Position numbers and translations under genes: made by a program. From positions 10,620,001 to 10,684,000 of the forward strand of contig NC_092312.1 in the NCBI RefSeq assembly GCF_036785885.1: a stretch of DNA of 64,000 nucleotides, in the 5' to 3' direction. A model generated the notes under the pieces. That model was given only the letters and a program-made list of their open reading frames with translations. It made no database searches and was not told the DNA's origin. Shown in pieces: positions 1-12,092 of this stretch (position 1 is its first letter; every line of letters begins with the position of its first letter). Source of the DNA: Coffea arabica. Lineage: Eukaryota > Streptophyta > Magnoliopsida > Gentianales > Rubiaceae.

Positions 1-2214
1 CTTGTCGCATTCTATACGAGAAGCCGAGAGGGGCAAGAGCAATTGTTAAGATAAATTAATTATTTCCCAACGATGTAATAATAATAAATTATAATTTGTT
101 ATAATTAATTGCACAATTCCGTAACAACTTAGCTACTGCTCATATGTATCCGTATGCATTAACTACGTCTTTATATAACGAAATTATATCAACAGTTCAT
201 AATGAATTATAACTCGTTCGAAATATAAGCTCTAGAGAAAGAGCAGAGCTTATATGCGGACGACAAGCCCTCCAGTGTAGCTTTTACATCATCAGCTTTC
301 TGTTGCTCTCACTTACATTTGCACATTTTTCTTTTCTTTTTTTTTTTTTTGTTTTAAACCAAGAATTCTCTATTTTCTTGTTGCAAGAGAACCCAAGTAG
401 GAGTATTTAACAACTTGCTTTAAACCAAGTATTTTCCCTTTTTTTTGGTAAAAGAGAAAGCCCTCCATAAACCCTTTTCAACGTCCCCCTATACAATTAT
501 ACTTGTTGCAAGACCAATTGACTTTTACTTTTGCCCCTTTCCTTTTCCTCTCCACCTTTTGCCTCACAGTTATGCCTCCAACTTGCAACTCATTAGACAG
601 ACTTTAGCAGGTTTTTAATTCCAACCCCAACGAAGAAATTAAAGAAGCTCAAAAGATTTTTGTCAGGGCCACCGCCTGTCCTGATGTAAATATGGTGGTG
701 GGATGCCATTGCATTCTGCTCTTTCATCAGAAGAGTATATGATATTATAATATATATATATATATATATGAGGGTTAAGGCGTGGAATTGTGGAGGGTCG
801 ATTCGGAGAAGAAAAAAAGAAAAGAAACTGCATGTTTCTCACGCCTTCTCCCCATTCACATAGCAGCATCATTGCCTTCTGATCAGTACTATGAGACAAT
901 CCCGTGGGCCTTCTCCACCAGCAGACACAGGGATAAACTGAGGGACGGAATGATGTTTATTCCTTGTGTATGAAGGATGCTAGTTGGATAGGAAACGCTG
1001 ATCTTAAGTGGCTTTTGGGTGTGGTGTGGCGAGTAAAACAAGAAAATTCAAAGCACCATCGTTACGTACGTTGGAATTTTGAAACTTTACAACATAACCC
1101 AGAAACTTTGAGTGCCAAAACATTTTTCTCTTTTCATTTTTGGCATTAATGTTGAAACCGTGCAAGGTACCTACAATACAAGCTTGGGAACAAAGCGTTC
1201 CAAATATTATTATTTTAGGGGTCAATGTGAGAGTTCAATTTGAAGTTTGCTCACAGTATCAAGACGCAGTTTATAGCCCCCCACGGGAGTTTAAAGCTCC
1301 ACATAGGCACACACACCACAGTAGACTGGCGCCCATTGGTTATGTTAAAATATTCCTATAGCAGGCTGGAGTTGTTACGACTATGGCCATTGGACCGGCC
1401 ACCAAGCCTGTATTGTCTTGCCCACAAGTGTTGGATTCGCTTTTAGTTGCCAGCCAGAACGGTCCCCGGAGTCCAAATGCATTTTGCCTGCAGAAATAAT
1501 GGGCAGTTGAAATTGGGCATCAACGGAAATGGTCAGTCCAGCGAGTGACTTTCCTACTGCGAAAAATGCTTGCAGCTCCAAGTCTCATCATTTTGCATTT
1601 GCATTTTCATCCACTAATTAAAAGCAGGAAAGCCCCAAACTTTCTGATAAAGGAGGGATGTCTCTGGCGGAACTTATTGTGCTGAGTACATACGAGAAGA
1701 ATGCAAATACAACATATCTTATTTTTTTCCTTGAGAAAGAAAGTCCCAAAAAAAAAAGAGAAGTCGAATAAAGGGATTTGAGTTTTCCAAATCATCCAGC
1801 ACGAAAGACAAGAACATTTTTCTGGGACATCTTCCATCCAAGGTAAAATGGATTTTGCAGGCCAACCAAGGGAAGCTCTACTCAAATGCCCCAAAGCATG
1901 TCAAATAATTCATTATTTTAATCCAATTAGTTACCCGCAAAGCATATAATCCAATTCAGTATTTGCTGCTTGCCTTTGGGTCTTCAATTGGCAGGCAAGC
2001 TCATACGAGTTTTTCAAGTGTATTAAGAATCAGTACTCTTTCTACATTTTCTTTCGGCATACAGACAGACAGCAAAGGGCGCTGCTGCTTTTATCCAACA
2101 ACTACTACCATTCGCCACTATAAAATCCATTCTTATATTGTTTATCACACAGTTACAACTCTAATAAGCAAGGCTCTCCTACACAATTACACTTCACCCA
2201 CCATTCTGCTACAA

Positions 2215-2251
<37 letters not shown>

Positions 2252-2381
2252 AACCCCCACTTTATGACTTACCCCATCTGATTTTTTTTTTCCTTTTTTT
2301 CAAAGTATTTTATCAAAATTCCAACATCAAAGAAAAAGTAAGAAATACCAAAATAAGTACCCGATTCTTCCGTCCAGATAT
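1..2381. other. Intergenic stretch, no gene recognised
   Basis: Nothing here resembles a protein family I know. The open frames are short, overlap each other on both strands and lack conserved motifs. Visible structure is limited to poly-T runs near 340 and TA microsatellites at about 750-769 and 2218-2248. The last few hundred bases lie just past the stop codon of the minus-strand PB1 gene and probably include its 3' UTR. Confidence 0.6.
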
Positions 2382-3680
2382 TCAAGATTGAGATACCCGG
2401 CCCATTTTGACATCAAGTCCACGTCCCTGTATTTCTTCTGCACCCGAAACCCCCATTCCTGGATAAGTTGTAACCATCCCAGCATTTCTAACCCCATAAT
2501 ACATAGGTTGGTTCACCCCTTCGGTCACTATTCTTCCTGACATTGGATCCACTGCCGTGATCGGTCTCCCTCCTCCAGCGTAAACTTGACCCAAACTTGA
2601 AACGGGATGATGATTGAACCCGAGTGGTACTTGGCCCGGAGGAACCGGTATTTGCTGGACATATGGAGCCCCGACGGGTACCTGCTGGACCGGAACATGC
2701 CCAGCCCGAACTGGACCCTGGACGTAATAAACGGGTACTGATTGCACGGTCCGACCCGTGTAATGCCACATTGGATTACTTGTATACCCCGTTTGCTGTG
2801 GAACCGCAATCTCGCCTCCTTCAACAACAACAGCCTCAACCGGAGCTTCTCTACTGGGTTCGCTGGTATGAACCGGGTTGACGGGCTTGGTTTTCACCGG
2901 TGGAAGGTCCGGAATCGCTGGCACGCTGGCAGGAGCCAAGGATGAGGAAGTGGAGCAAAATGGAGAAGAAACAACTGGTGCGGGAGATCCAGGATCCGAA
3001 CCCGGATGAGTCTCGCTCAAAATGCTCTTGCTCCTAAGTTTAGAGTTAGACTCACGAGGAGCATCGTCGGAATTATCCAACCCGAACAAATAATCCGGAA
3101 CTTCGGACACTATAGATGACACCTCGGACTGCCCGCGTTCCGAGCCCGGCTCGCGACCCGACCCACCATTGAGAACATCCACGAACCAATGCTCCCGCTT
3201 GATGGAGCCATCGAGAAGGGAGCTGATGGAGCTGGTTCGTGAGTCAGAATCGGACGGAAAAAGGAAAATCCGGAGGCGAGCCGACTTGTGGGTCTGAACA
3301 AGCCGATCGTACTCGTCCATCATATTTTCCACGTCTTCATCGGTGGTGACAGTTATCAGAGAATCCAAGTCTTCGTTCGGAAGCTGATACTTGATGCTGA
3401 AGTTGGACGTCCCAGAAAGTTTGGATAGTTTTGTCAAGAGGAACGAAAATGACGTGTGGCGGTTGACGGCGACGATACGGGTGTCGCCGCCCACGTAGCG
3501 CAGTTGGTTGTCGTGGGGACGGGGGAGGATTTTGCCCCCGAAGCTGCACATGAAGCGGACCCGTGGTGGCTGGGCCACGAGGTTGTCGTCGTGGACGTTG
3601 TGTTGGATTGAGCGAGGCGTAGAAGTGACCGAGTCGGTTGCGGCCGAGTCGAGGTCGGTGGCGGGGTAGTGAGAAGCCAT
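2382..3680 (-). CDS. PB1-domain (octicosapeptide/Phox/Bem1p) protein
   Basis: Single uninterrupted frame of 432 aa. Residues about 40-141 form a PB1 domain: the basic cluster FGGKILPRP (Lys50, Arg54), the RYVGGDTRIVAV strand, and the acidic OPCA segment at about 99-125 (LPNEDLDSLITV, then TDEDVENMMDEYD). Having both a basic and an acidic face suggests a type I/II PB1 able to pair head to tail with itself or other PB1 proteins. The rest is low complexity: Ser/Pro/Glu-rich in the middle, then Pro, Val, Gln, Gly and Tyr-rich toward the C terminus. No kinase, TPR or DNA-binding domain follows, as in the plant family of PB1-only proteins, whose molecular role is largely unassigned. The Met used is the first in frame and sits about 40 residues before the domain. 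The gene is intronless and more GC-rich than its surroundings. Confidence 0.93.
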   Translation of the reverse strand: MASHYPATDLDSAATDSVTSTPRSIQHNVHDDNLVAQPPRVRFMCSFGGKILPRPHDNQLRYVGGDTRIVAVNRHTSFSFLLTKLSKLSGTSNFSIKYQLPNEDLDSLITVTTDEDVENMMDEYDRLVQTHKSARLRIFLFPSDSDSRTSSISSLLDGSIKREHWFVDVLNGGSGREPGSERGQSEVSSIVSEVPDYLFGLDNSDDAPRESNSKLRSKSILSETHPGSDPGSPAPVVSSPFCSTSSSLAPASVPAIPDLPPVKTKPVNPVHTSEPSREAPVEAVVVEGGEIAVPQQTGYTSNPMWHYTGRTVQSVPVYYVQGPVRAGHVPVQQVPVGAPYVQQIPVPPGQVPLGFNHHPVSSLGQVYAGGGRPITAVDPMSGRIVTEGVNQPMYYGVRNAGMVTTYPGMGVSGAEEIQGRGLDVKMGRVSQS

Positions 3681-3780
3681 AGCTGTATGGAAATTAGAGA
3701 GGAAAATATTGTATGAGGACGAAGGAGTATGTTAAATATATGCAGAAAGATAAGGGAAGTTTTGGAGCATCAAGAAAGAA

Positions 3781-3801
3781 GGGGGGGGGGGGGGGGGGGG
3801 G
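3781..3801. repeat. Homopolymer of 21 G, about 100 bp upstream of the PB1 start codon
   Basis: An uninterrupted G run lies 101-121 bp upstream of the minus-strand PB1 ATG, so the coding strand carries C21. Such a tract can form a G-quadruplex or i-motif, but lengths of homopolymers are also a common sequencing or assembly error. Confidence 0.9.
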
Positions 3802-6463
3802 AGGTGGTTACCGGTTAGCGTGGAATCAAAATGGCGAAGAGAGCGTGGCAAGGACAAAGGTGCATGGACGATGATGAGGCGAGGCGAATAAACACTACTA
3901 CTAAGTAATTAGGGGCGAAACTAACTGGGGTAACCGTCGTGTATGGAAGTGACAATCAAATGCCAGCTTATTTTCCGTATATTTTCTTATTTTCGACTAA
4001 CTAGAACTCCTCTCTCTCTCTCTCTCTCAAATTATTTATTACATTTCGAGATTTCAACCTTTATTTTAAGAAAAAATAGTGATTTGATGATGATTTAAAT
4101 TTAGTAGTATAAAGTATAGATAAATGTGAGAATAACATTAAAATTAGAAATCAAAAGTAATTTTGACTTTAACATGATCTTAAACTAAAATAGAAAGCAG
4201 GATATTTTCTCAATGAGACGGAAAGAGTAATTTTTTTTTTTTTTTTAAAAGGATGACGGTGAATACATGTTTTCGTTTTGGTTTTGAGGAAAAAGAAATG
4301 ATGCAGAAAGCAAATACAGCTAAAGAGTCAGAATTAGGAGCCAAAATTATGAAACGTGCAAGGGATTAATGCTGCTTTGCACCATATGGAATTTGTAGTA
4401 CTATTGTTCGAGATGCTCAAACCATATATTATTGATTTTGGGTTGTGAGATGCTTCATGCTTGGAGAATAGTACGCTCGAACGCCACAAAATAGATAGGG
4501 ACAGGAAGAATTCCCGAAATATCATCAATTGCGAAAGGATTTAGAGGTTGTGGAGATTTGTGGACGTTCCAAGTAGGATCACATATTTATTTATTTATTT
4601 CCTGGTAGTCAAGTAGGAAACTATATGATACTCTGATTTCATCATCATAGATCAATATGACGAGAATAAATCCATCCTCCCACCACTAATTTTGCAGCTT
4701 ATGAAATTTTCAAGATTTTCTTCGAACGTTAGGAATTAAGCACTAGCAATTGACTCGCTGTATAGAGTAATGTCTAACTTCTATTTGGAGGACGGCTAAC
4801 AACTCCGTGAGGATGATGATTGATGTGATGACCGCTCCACCCTATAATCGTTGGCGGCAATTCAAACATATTATTGATTGATTGACCATGACCATCAACA
4901 CCAAATTAGCAAAAATTAAATTCACTCAGCCTTTTCTAGCTCTTATGTTGACAGAATAGAAACCTTTACAAGGAGCCTTCTAATAACCTTTTGTTCCCCT
5001 TGTAAATATGAACCAAGAGCCTCAGTGACAACTTTTATATTTATACCAAACATTCTATTATTTAAGTTATTGCGTGCTATTTGTTTAACTCCCGTAGCAG
5101 CAGTAAGTGGAATCGATACTAAATTTGATATTAAATAGTGACACAGAAGATCTCAATTGACCGCAAACCAAACCGGAAATTAACTGACCTTCTGAATATG
5201 TATACTGAACTTCTAGATGATGACTGTTAAATTAAATCACACCGAAAACGAAAATGCAGGGCCTGCTGGTTTGAAAAAATAATTAATGGAGCCAACCGTA
5301 TGTTTGGATAGAAAATTATTTGGGATAAATAATTTTTTTAAAAAAATATTATAACATTTTTTAAATATGATATATATAAAATAACAAAATTTATAAAAAA
5401 AACGTATTTATAATGTAAGGAAATAGATTTGTATAAATAATAATGTATTTATGGTGCATACAAATAAATTTGTGTGAATAATTTTCACATAGCAGCTTCA
5501 CATCAGAGGCAATTTTAAACTCTGTGACTTCAGAACAATTTACTAGTTGAACTATTTAAAGAAGATCCCAAATTTCTAGATTCTTTTTAGAACTTAAATT
5601 TCTAACCCTTTTTTTTTTTTTTTAACATTAGCAACAAAATCGATCGTCTTATTTGTGCATAAGAATATTCGCCAACGTTCGAACTCTCGTGGTCTATGCA
5701 CACCACACATAAAGTTAAAAGAATATATAGATCAAGGACCATGACAAACTGACAAATGACAATAACAAATAACCCACCACATTAGACAGCGATATCTGCC
5801 CAAAAAAAAAAAAACTAACAAAAATTGTCATCTTCTCTGTCCATTTCACTTTGGTTAATCAAGAATCAGCATATCAAATAAATGGCACTGCAGGAAGCTC
5901 TTTAGTTGATGAAGGAGTCTTGAATGAGAACCCTTTTCTCGTTTCTTCTCAAATTAATGTTCGATTGTAGATAAAAGGATCTATTCTAACCCCTACTGAT
6001 CAATAACCAGTCGTAGCCCAGCAAAGAAGAATTTAAAACTAATCGAATCAATCAATCATAGCTGTCCACTTCTATAATTTCCAATAAAGAATTAAAACGC
6101 AAATCTTCAGTTACCAAGAAATCATGTGAATGAGACTCTTGATTCAGCCGCAAACAAGCAAAAAGCCAACATACTACACGATTAAGCATACTTCGGCTTC
6201 ATGCATGTCACTTTAAGCACGATAAATATATGATAGAAACCATGAAACGGGAAACCTCAGCGTATTCGAAGATCAGTTTAAGCATGGACGAAAGCGACGA
6301 ATCAAATTCAACTCAACGAGTAGGGTTGGACAGCAACTTACTCGATTACACAGTGATCGCTCGAACCCTTTTCTTCAACGAATCTTCCCAACCTCTGCAA
6401 CTCTGCCGGGGGCCGGGCCGGACGAGGAACCGGAGGAGACAGCAGGAATTGAGAAGATATGCG

Positions 6464-6472
6464 TATATATAG
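6464..6472 (-). promoter_or_regulatory. Possible TATA box of an unidentified minus-strand transcript
   Basis: On the minus strand the sequence reads CTATATATA, followed about 30 bp later by a GC-rich, pyrimidine-rich leader-like stretch (about 6440 down to 6340) unlike the AT-rich DNA around it. No coding exon follows that I recognise. It may be the promoter of a non-coding or truncated gene, or chance. Confidence 0.25.
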
Positions 6473-8947
6473 GGAGTTAGTTAGATTCGGACTTATAATT
6501 TACTTATCCTGGACAAGTTTAGTTTGGGAGTGGAGGAGGAGGCTGGAAATTGGAGTATAGGGTCTATAAAGTGGTGGGGCCAAGAAATGGTTAGAAACAG
6601 AGCTGGATGTGGGTCCCTCCCTGTGTCCAAAGTGACGCTATTTCTTATCAACGTGGCACCCAATTATTGCATGTCTCCAACTGAAGGCCAGCGTTGCCCT
6701 GGCGGTGCCCGAGATCTCATCATCCCATTTTTGCAATCTGCAATAAGTCCAAAATGGGTCCTATTCCTTCCCATTGGGGACTTTGCAAAAGGCAAAATGG
6801 GGCGGTTCCTACATTTTTCCCCAAAATAAAGGGAAAAAAAAGAAAAAGAAAAAGGTGCTTTTAATTAACAAAATACATACAAGGGAAAGAAGAAAAGAAC
6901 GAATGGTCACTGGGGCACAGCACACCACAAAATGTATTTGATCACGGGAGTGGAAGCATGAACTACTGTTGTCAAATTCCGGTTGGATAGAGGCGATCAG
7001 GTAAAAACCAAGTAACCATATTAAAGGGCACGAATTCATCTTGAATTCTTGATCCATGATGAAATAAATAACTAGTAGTAAAATTTATGTGCATCCTTTC
7101 ATCTCTCACAAACCTGATGTTGGCTGTAGCTTTTCGGAGCAATAACAGCCCCAGAATGGGGGATGGGCATGGGTTAGTCCCCTCAATGTCAATAATTCAA
7201 ATCCTTGTGATATATAAGAATGAATTGTGGTTAAAGGGGATTTGAATTTCAAGTGCATTGATGGGGGTCTTTTGGAAACGTGAAATATTGTGTAGTTTTT
7301 TTAAAATTTTTGGTATAACTGAGAACAGCATGTGTTTAAATATATTTAATAAAATTTCCTCATTTTGGTACATTTAAAGTTTTAATTTGTGGAGACATCT
7401 GAATATTTTTGAAATATGAAATTATTTTGCAACCGTTTTTGCATCAAATACAACTCATATAAACTTACTGAAATATAGACATATTATAGACATACTGAAA
7501 TAATATTATAGACATATTTAATTCAAGTGTGGCTTCTATTGTGCAATTAGCATAAAGACATATTAACACGTCGTGCAATTAACACGTTACTATAACTGAC
7601 TGTTTGAGAATATTCCTTTGTCCGAAACAAATTATGTTTACTCTTGGACGACTTTTAGCAGATATCTGTGGGGGCCTTTTGAGAATGATAAAATTGTAAA
7701 AATATTGATAAAATAAAGTGTACAAGTATGTGATGTAATTAGAATATATTATTATTAAATTTTTCATATTTGATGACTATTCCTTCCTCGAACGTACTAT
7801 TATTGTTTGTTCAATTGAAAATTTTCTTTAAGCAAGAGGGACACGAAACACCCGTGTGAGCACTCCCCTAGCTGTGCAAAGAAAAAGGTGTTAAGCAAGA
7901 GGGAGAAAAACGTTGACTTCTTGAGGAAACTAACCCATACATTAGATCACGAGGTTTCTTGATTCATGAAAAGACGAAACCCAGCCAACAATAGCCCAAC
8001 CTGATGATAACCACTTTCTACCCTGAAATAAAAGCTGCCCAATATTCCACAGCAAGACTAGAAATTAATATGTACCAATATTGAATGTTAAAAATTTTTA
8101 TAGTCTTTAACCACCGGGGATATGTTCCGGCAAATAGGTCTGATAATTTCAGCATATTTTTTTCCATCATTATATGAGCATCAAACATGACACGGCAGTC
8201 ACTTCTATTTGATTCACTACAGGATCATATCTATTAGTCGTACTCTTTGAGTCCATGTTGGCCTTTGCTTTTAACAGTCTCTATCAATGTATTGTGCCAG
8301 AATGAGCAAAGTTGCGTATGAGTGCTTTCTTTTCTTAGTTAGAATTATGCATCAAAAAGTGATAAAAGCTACTTTTTTTTCCTTTCTTTTGCTTGATTAA
8401 AGTTGCTACCGGATACGATCCAACAAAAACAAATACTTGTAAAAGTTACCACTCAATGCCTTCTCAGATTGAAAATAAAGAACTGACACTAGCGGCGTGA
8501 TTAGTCTTCCATTTTACTGGCAGAGTGCTCTCTCAATTATGCATTGACTTTCTTGTATGTGTCGTGATACACAATGATAATTTCCGAGTTTGTATCAAAG
8601 CAAGAATATTCACAATGAGACAATTGAAATATCTTTTGAACGAAGAAGATACCCTTAACATGGCAAAACTGGTTGTAGTCTGGATTCCATGTACTCCTAG
8701 GGGTTGTCAAACGTTCACAGCAGGCTATAATTGGTCACCTATTGCCGTCAACCCAAGCTATTGCAACCACCAATGATTTGATTAGGATATTTGTGAGAAT
8801 ATGTACATGGAGTTAATTTAGCTTAATCGTTGTTTTTCTTTAATTTTTATAGCAAAGGAGGAGTAAGATTTAAAAAGTGTAAGGGGAAGGAAAATTTGAA
8901 CCCAAAATCTTTAATTCTTAGAGTTTTAATCTTGATTACTAGACTAA

Positions 8948-9225
8948 GGTCTTGTTTGATAATCCAATTCAGCACTTAAATTTAATAGATTCAAATTTGA
9001 GGATGTTTAGACGCGCTTTATAACGAAAAATTGAACTTTTGAATTAATTAAGTGGCACTGAATTTTTTAGACAAAATTTGTTCTAAAAAATAAGTGATAA
9101 GTTATTCACTTATCACTTAATGTGATACATGTACACTCAAAATGCATCACATTTAGTACTTAACAATTCAACAACAGAATAAATTCAGATTTCAGATACC
9201 AATTTCAGTTTTATCAAACGTACCC
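8948..9225. mobile_element. Tourist-like (PIF/Harbinger) MITE
   Basis: 278-bp element flanked by a TAA duplication (8945-8947 and 9226-9228). The left end begins GGTCTTGTTTGATAA and the reverse complement of the right end reads GGGTACGTTTGATAA, an imperfect terminal inverted repeat of the Tourist type. The TWA target duplication is typical of PIF/Harbinger-mobilised MITEs. A strong internal palindrome (aagtgataagttattcactt) lies near the centre. It has no coding capacity. Its right-hand terminal sequence resembles that of the larger Harbinger element at 11171-15994, which might have mobilised such elements. Confidence 0.75.
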
Positions 9226-9228
9226 TAA

Positions 9229-10713
9229 ATCCTTCTCGACTAGCTTAATCATTATTAAGATGCTCTAAGCACTTGTTTAAATGTGTATGTGCTCGCTTGC
9301 ACTCCACAAGGAATTAACTATTGTCATACAAGAAACTATTGCTTGTGGCATATAGGGAGCTGCGACTTCAGCGCAACATTATCCAGATTTTAATTAGAAA
9401 AAAGAAACCATTATACTTTTCAAATTTGTTACGGAGAAAGAGGCGGAATTCTCAATTATTGAGGGCAGTAATGCATTATATTTTCCAACGTCTAATCTGT
9501 ACCTAAAAGTGTTACCAGCGGATGGACACGGGATCTTTGCTTCTTTCTTGATACATTAATCCCATCTGATCAATCATGCCAACTTGGATTTGCTTCATAT
9601 ACATGGATACATATGTATGTTGGTACTCACGAAATCACTCAGATTTAGGTATAATCGAAAATAATAGACTAATGATATCAAAGCTATTTATATAAATATG
9701 TAGAAATTTTTCATACTTAACCAGATTTAAGGCTTAATTTTGGGCTATAATTTCTGTGATATGAGGTTCCGTTGACATCTTTACAATAATAAAACCTGTG
9801 TATCTTTTTCAAATTTACCCTTATTTCTATTATTCATTAACTCTTACTTCTATTATCCATTAATCTTTTATCTCTATTATCAACTGACACACAGACCTAC
9901 TGAAGCAAAATTATCTCCCTCCCATTCTCACGTAACGGTTCTTTTACTTCCAATTGTACATATTTTCGGTACAATACACTTGCACTATTTTTGTGACTCT
10001 TTCAATTAAAAATAATTTTTGACAAATTGCACACGCATAGAATCGAATGGTGTCTCAATAGCTAGTTTCCTACATACGGGGAAGAATTTGTAAGACTGCT
10101 GCTAGGTGAAACTATGGTAGTGGTTGGAAGGTCATCATCACATTGGTCTGAAATTAAGTTAGGACTTTGAGTGGATAAATGTTAAAAGGCCTTCATTTTC
10201 ATGCCCGGTTTTGGTCGGTGACAATCCCTATCAAGAAAATGACCTCAAGCAGCCGAAGACACGGCTCCAGCAATAAAGACGAACAACTACACCAAAGCAA
10301 ACAAACGTTCGAGGAAAATTTGTAGGACCAAGAAATCAACTCAAGGACTAAGGTTGTTAACCCAATTTCCTTGCATTATTTGCAATTTTCAATCATGCAC
10401 ATCTTGTGGGGGTCAAGCACTACTAGTGGATCTCGGACACCAAAGAATTAGTAGTTCATTATTTTGTGCTTGCTTTTTTTTATTTTTATTTTTATGGTAG
10501 TTTTGAGTTTGAATTTCGATTCGATTAGACTTAAAGATGAAAAGGAAAACCTTTTTAAGCTCTCGGTTGCCATTCTAAGCTGGACCTAGCTTGGTTGCCA
10601 GTTTTTCTATCACTTCCAAGCAAAGCAAGGGCAAGAAGGCGAGGTTGGGAATCGCAGAGAAGCTCACGAACCAATCAATGCTCTTTGTGAACTTACATGT
10701 AGTTTAGATTGAA
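9229..10713. other. Intergenic stretch with a short 24-bp tandem repeat
   Basis: No gene recognised. About 9822-9890 holds three diverged copies of a roughly 24-bp unit built around TTCTATTATTCATTAA. The rest is AT-rich single-copy-looking DNA ending at the Helitron terminus at 10714. Confidence 0.5.
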
Positions 10714-10743
10714 CTAGGAGGAGAACACCGCGCCATGCGCGGT
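10714..10743 (-). mobile_element. Helitron 3' terminus (minus orientation)
   Basis: Read on the minus strand, this ends with a GC-rich hairpin (stem ACCGCGC/GCGCGGT, 3-nt loop, 10727-10743) followed 9 nt later by CTAG, with host T next (A at 10713 on the plus strand). Hairpin, short spacer and CTRR followed by T is the canonical 3' end of a Helitron. The element body must extend rightwards. Its 5' TC end is not certain; a weak candidate is at 21582, where the minus strand reads A then TCTAGTCTATTG. If that were right, the element would be about 10.9 kb and would enclose the Harbinger element and the LSM12/MOS14 fragments. Confidence 0.7.
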
Positions 10744-11909
10744 GAAAATTTTCATGTTTGCCCAGTTATGCATGGTACATAATTAAATTTCTAGTTTGCC
10801 CAATTATTTAGGATTTTTCCAATTATACAAAATACATAATTGTTGCAAATTATATTAAGCTAAATCATAAACATTGTATGCATCCGTTCAAAATTAGATA
10901 AAGCTGTATCGTATTTATCCATTCAAAAGTTTCTAAAACAATTAGCAAAAGTAATTTCCGCTAAAACTGTAACTATGAAGTGCATCCATGTTAGCAGACT
11001 TGAGGAAATGGACTCTCATTTAAAAACAAAACGAAAAGTATAATTGTAAGTTACAGGACTTGCTGGATTTCTTTCTCCACCAGATTTTACCATTAGAAAG
11101 CAGTATCAGCACAACATTCTTAATGTTCCAAAAGGTATAAATTATAAAAATACAAAAAGGCTATGAAATGCCCACGTTTGGTTCTCCATAGAATTGGAAT
11201 TGAAACCTCAATTTCAATTCTTGTGTTGGGGTATTATTTTTCCTATAGAATTAGAATTGAATTGCAATTCTAAATACATCGAATTCCGTAGTTTCAATTC
11301 TTTGGCTGGACCAAAGAATTCCAATTCCAATTCCACGCTTGAACTCTTAAATCGGGTCAATACGCGGGTCTTTTACAGGTAAAATCTCAAAAATTGGTCA
11401 ACTATAAAATTGATGGAAAAAACTCAAACGTCTCTCTTCTCTTCCCATTATCGATCGCCATATCTAATGCTCTGTTGGAGCATTCCTGCTGCCGCCTCCT
11501 CCACTTGTGCTGGCCACTGCATAACACAGGTTGAAATTATGGGGTTTTAATTAGTTTCTGTCAGCCTTCCCCTTCTCTTTTAGTGAATGAATTGAGAATT
11601 GATTCGACGAGTGAAGAATGAAATTTCATTACCAATTTGGCAAAATTCATTGATCATTACTTTTGTATTCCATTGTTGCTCTGATTGTCCACTGTCACTT
11701 GATTGATTATTTTCCCTTGAACTTTGATGAAAATTGGAGAGCTCATACTGTAAAAGTTGAAAGGATTAATCATGATATGAAAAGGGAACCTTTTTGTTAG
11801 TGTTTTCTTGTTGAATTTTTGGTGTTGTTTTGTCTTTAGACAAGTAAATTGTTGAATGAAATTCTGGTTGATTTGTATTTGATTGGAATTTTGTGATCCC
11901 TTTTGTTTC

Positions 11910-12092
11910 TTATGGTGGATGGTGTGTAATATGAAGAACATACCTAGATATTGATGAATAAAAGGTTGAGCCTGGCAAAATTTTAAGTGAACAGCCTCTG
12001 CAACGACTAATTTTCTCATCAGAGAATTCATCGTCTTTGAGTTTGCTCAATATCAAGGGATGCTCATGACTGAAATGTTGGATCTGCTCCAT
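11910..12092 (-). pseudogene. DC1 (Cys/His-rich C1-like) domain fragment
   Basis: The minus strand opens with MEQIQHFSHEHPLIL followed by SRCRGCSLKILPGSTFYS, the start typical of plant DC1-domain proteins (HxHPL, then CxxC, then G..FYxC..C...LHxxC). The later metal-binding cysteines are lost: FYSS and ISRY stand where FYxC and xCxF are expected, and the frame ends after about 60 residues. DC1 proteins normally carry several such modules, so this is a fragment. It lies within the Harbinger element, about 0.75 kb from its left end, and on the strand opposite to the transposase, which suggests captured host sequence. Confidence 0.6.

Larger units (their letters stand above)
3681..8947. other. 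Upstream and intergenic stretch
   Basis: The first few hundred bases should hold the 5' UTR and promoter of the minus-strand PB1 gene; they contain a 21-G run at 3781-3801 and a CT microsatellite at about 4009-4028. Beyond that the sequence is AT-rich with poly-A and poly-T runs. The 80-aa open frame at 6230-6472 and the ones near 6524-7057 have no recognisable motif, so I do not call them genes. Confidence 0.5.

Noticed and set aside
2488..3549. Several open frames of 70-103 codons overlapping the PB1 gene on both strands
   Set aside because: They are shadows created by the GC-rich codon usage of the real gene and have no domain of their own.
6230..6472. 80-codon plus-strand frame
   Set aside because: No motif, no splice context, and the opposite strand looks more like a promoter and leader.
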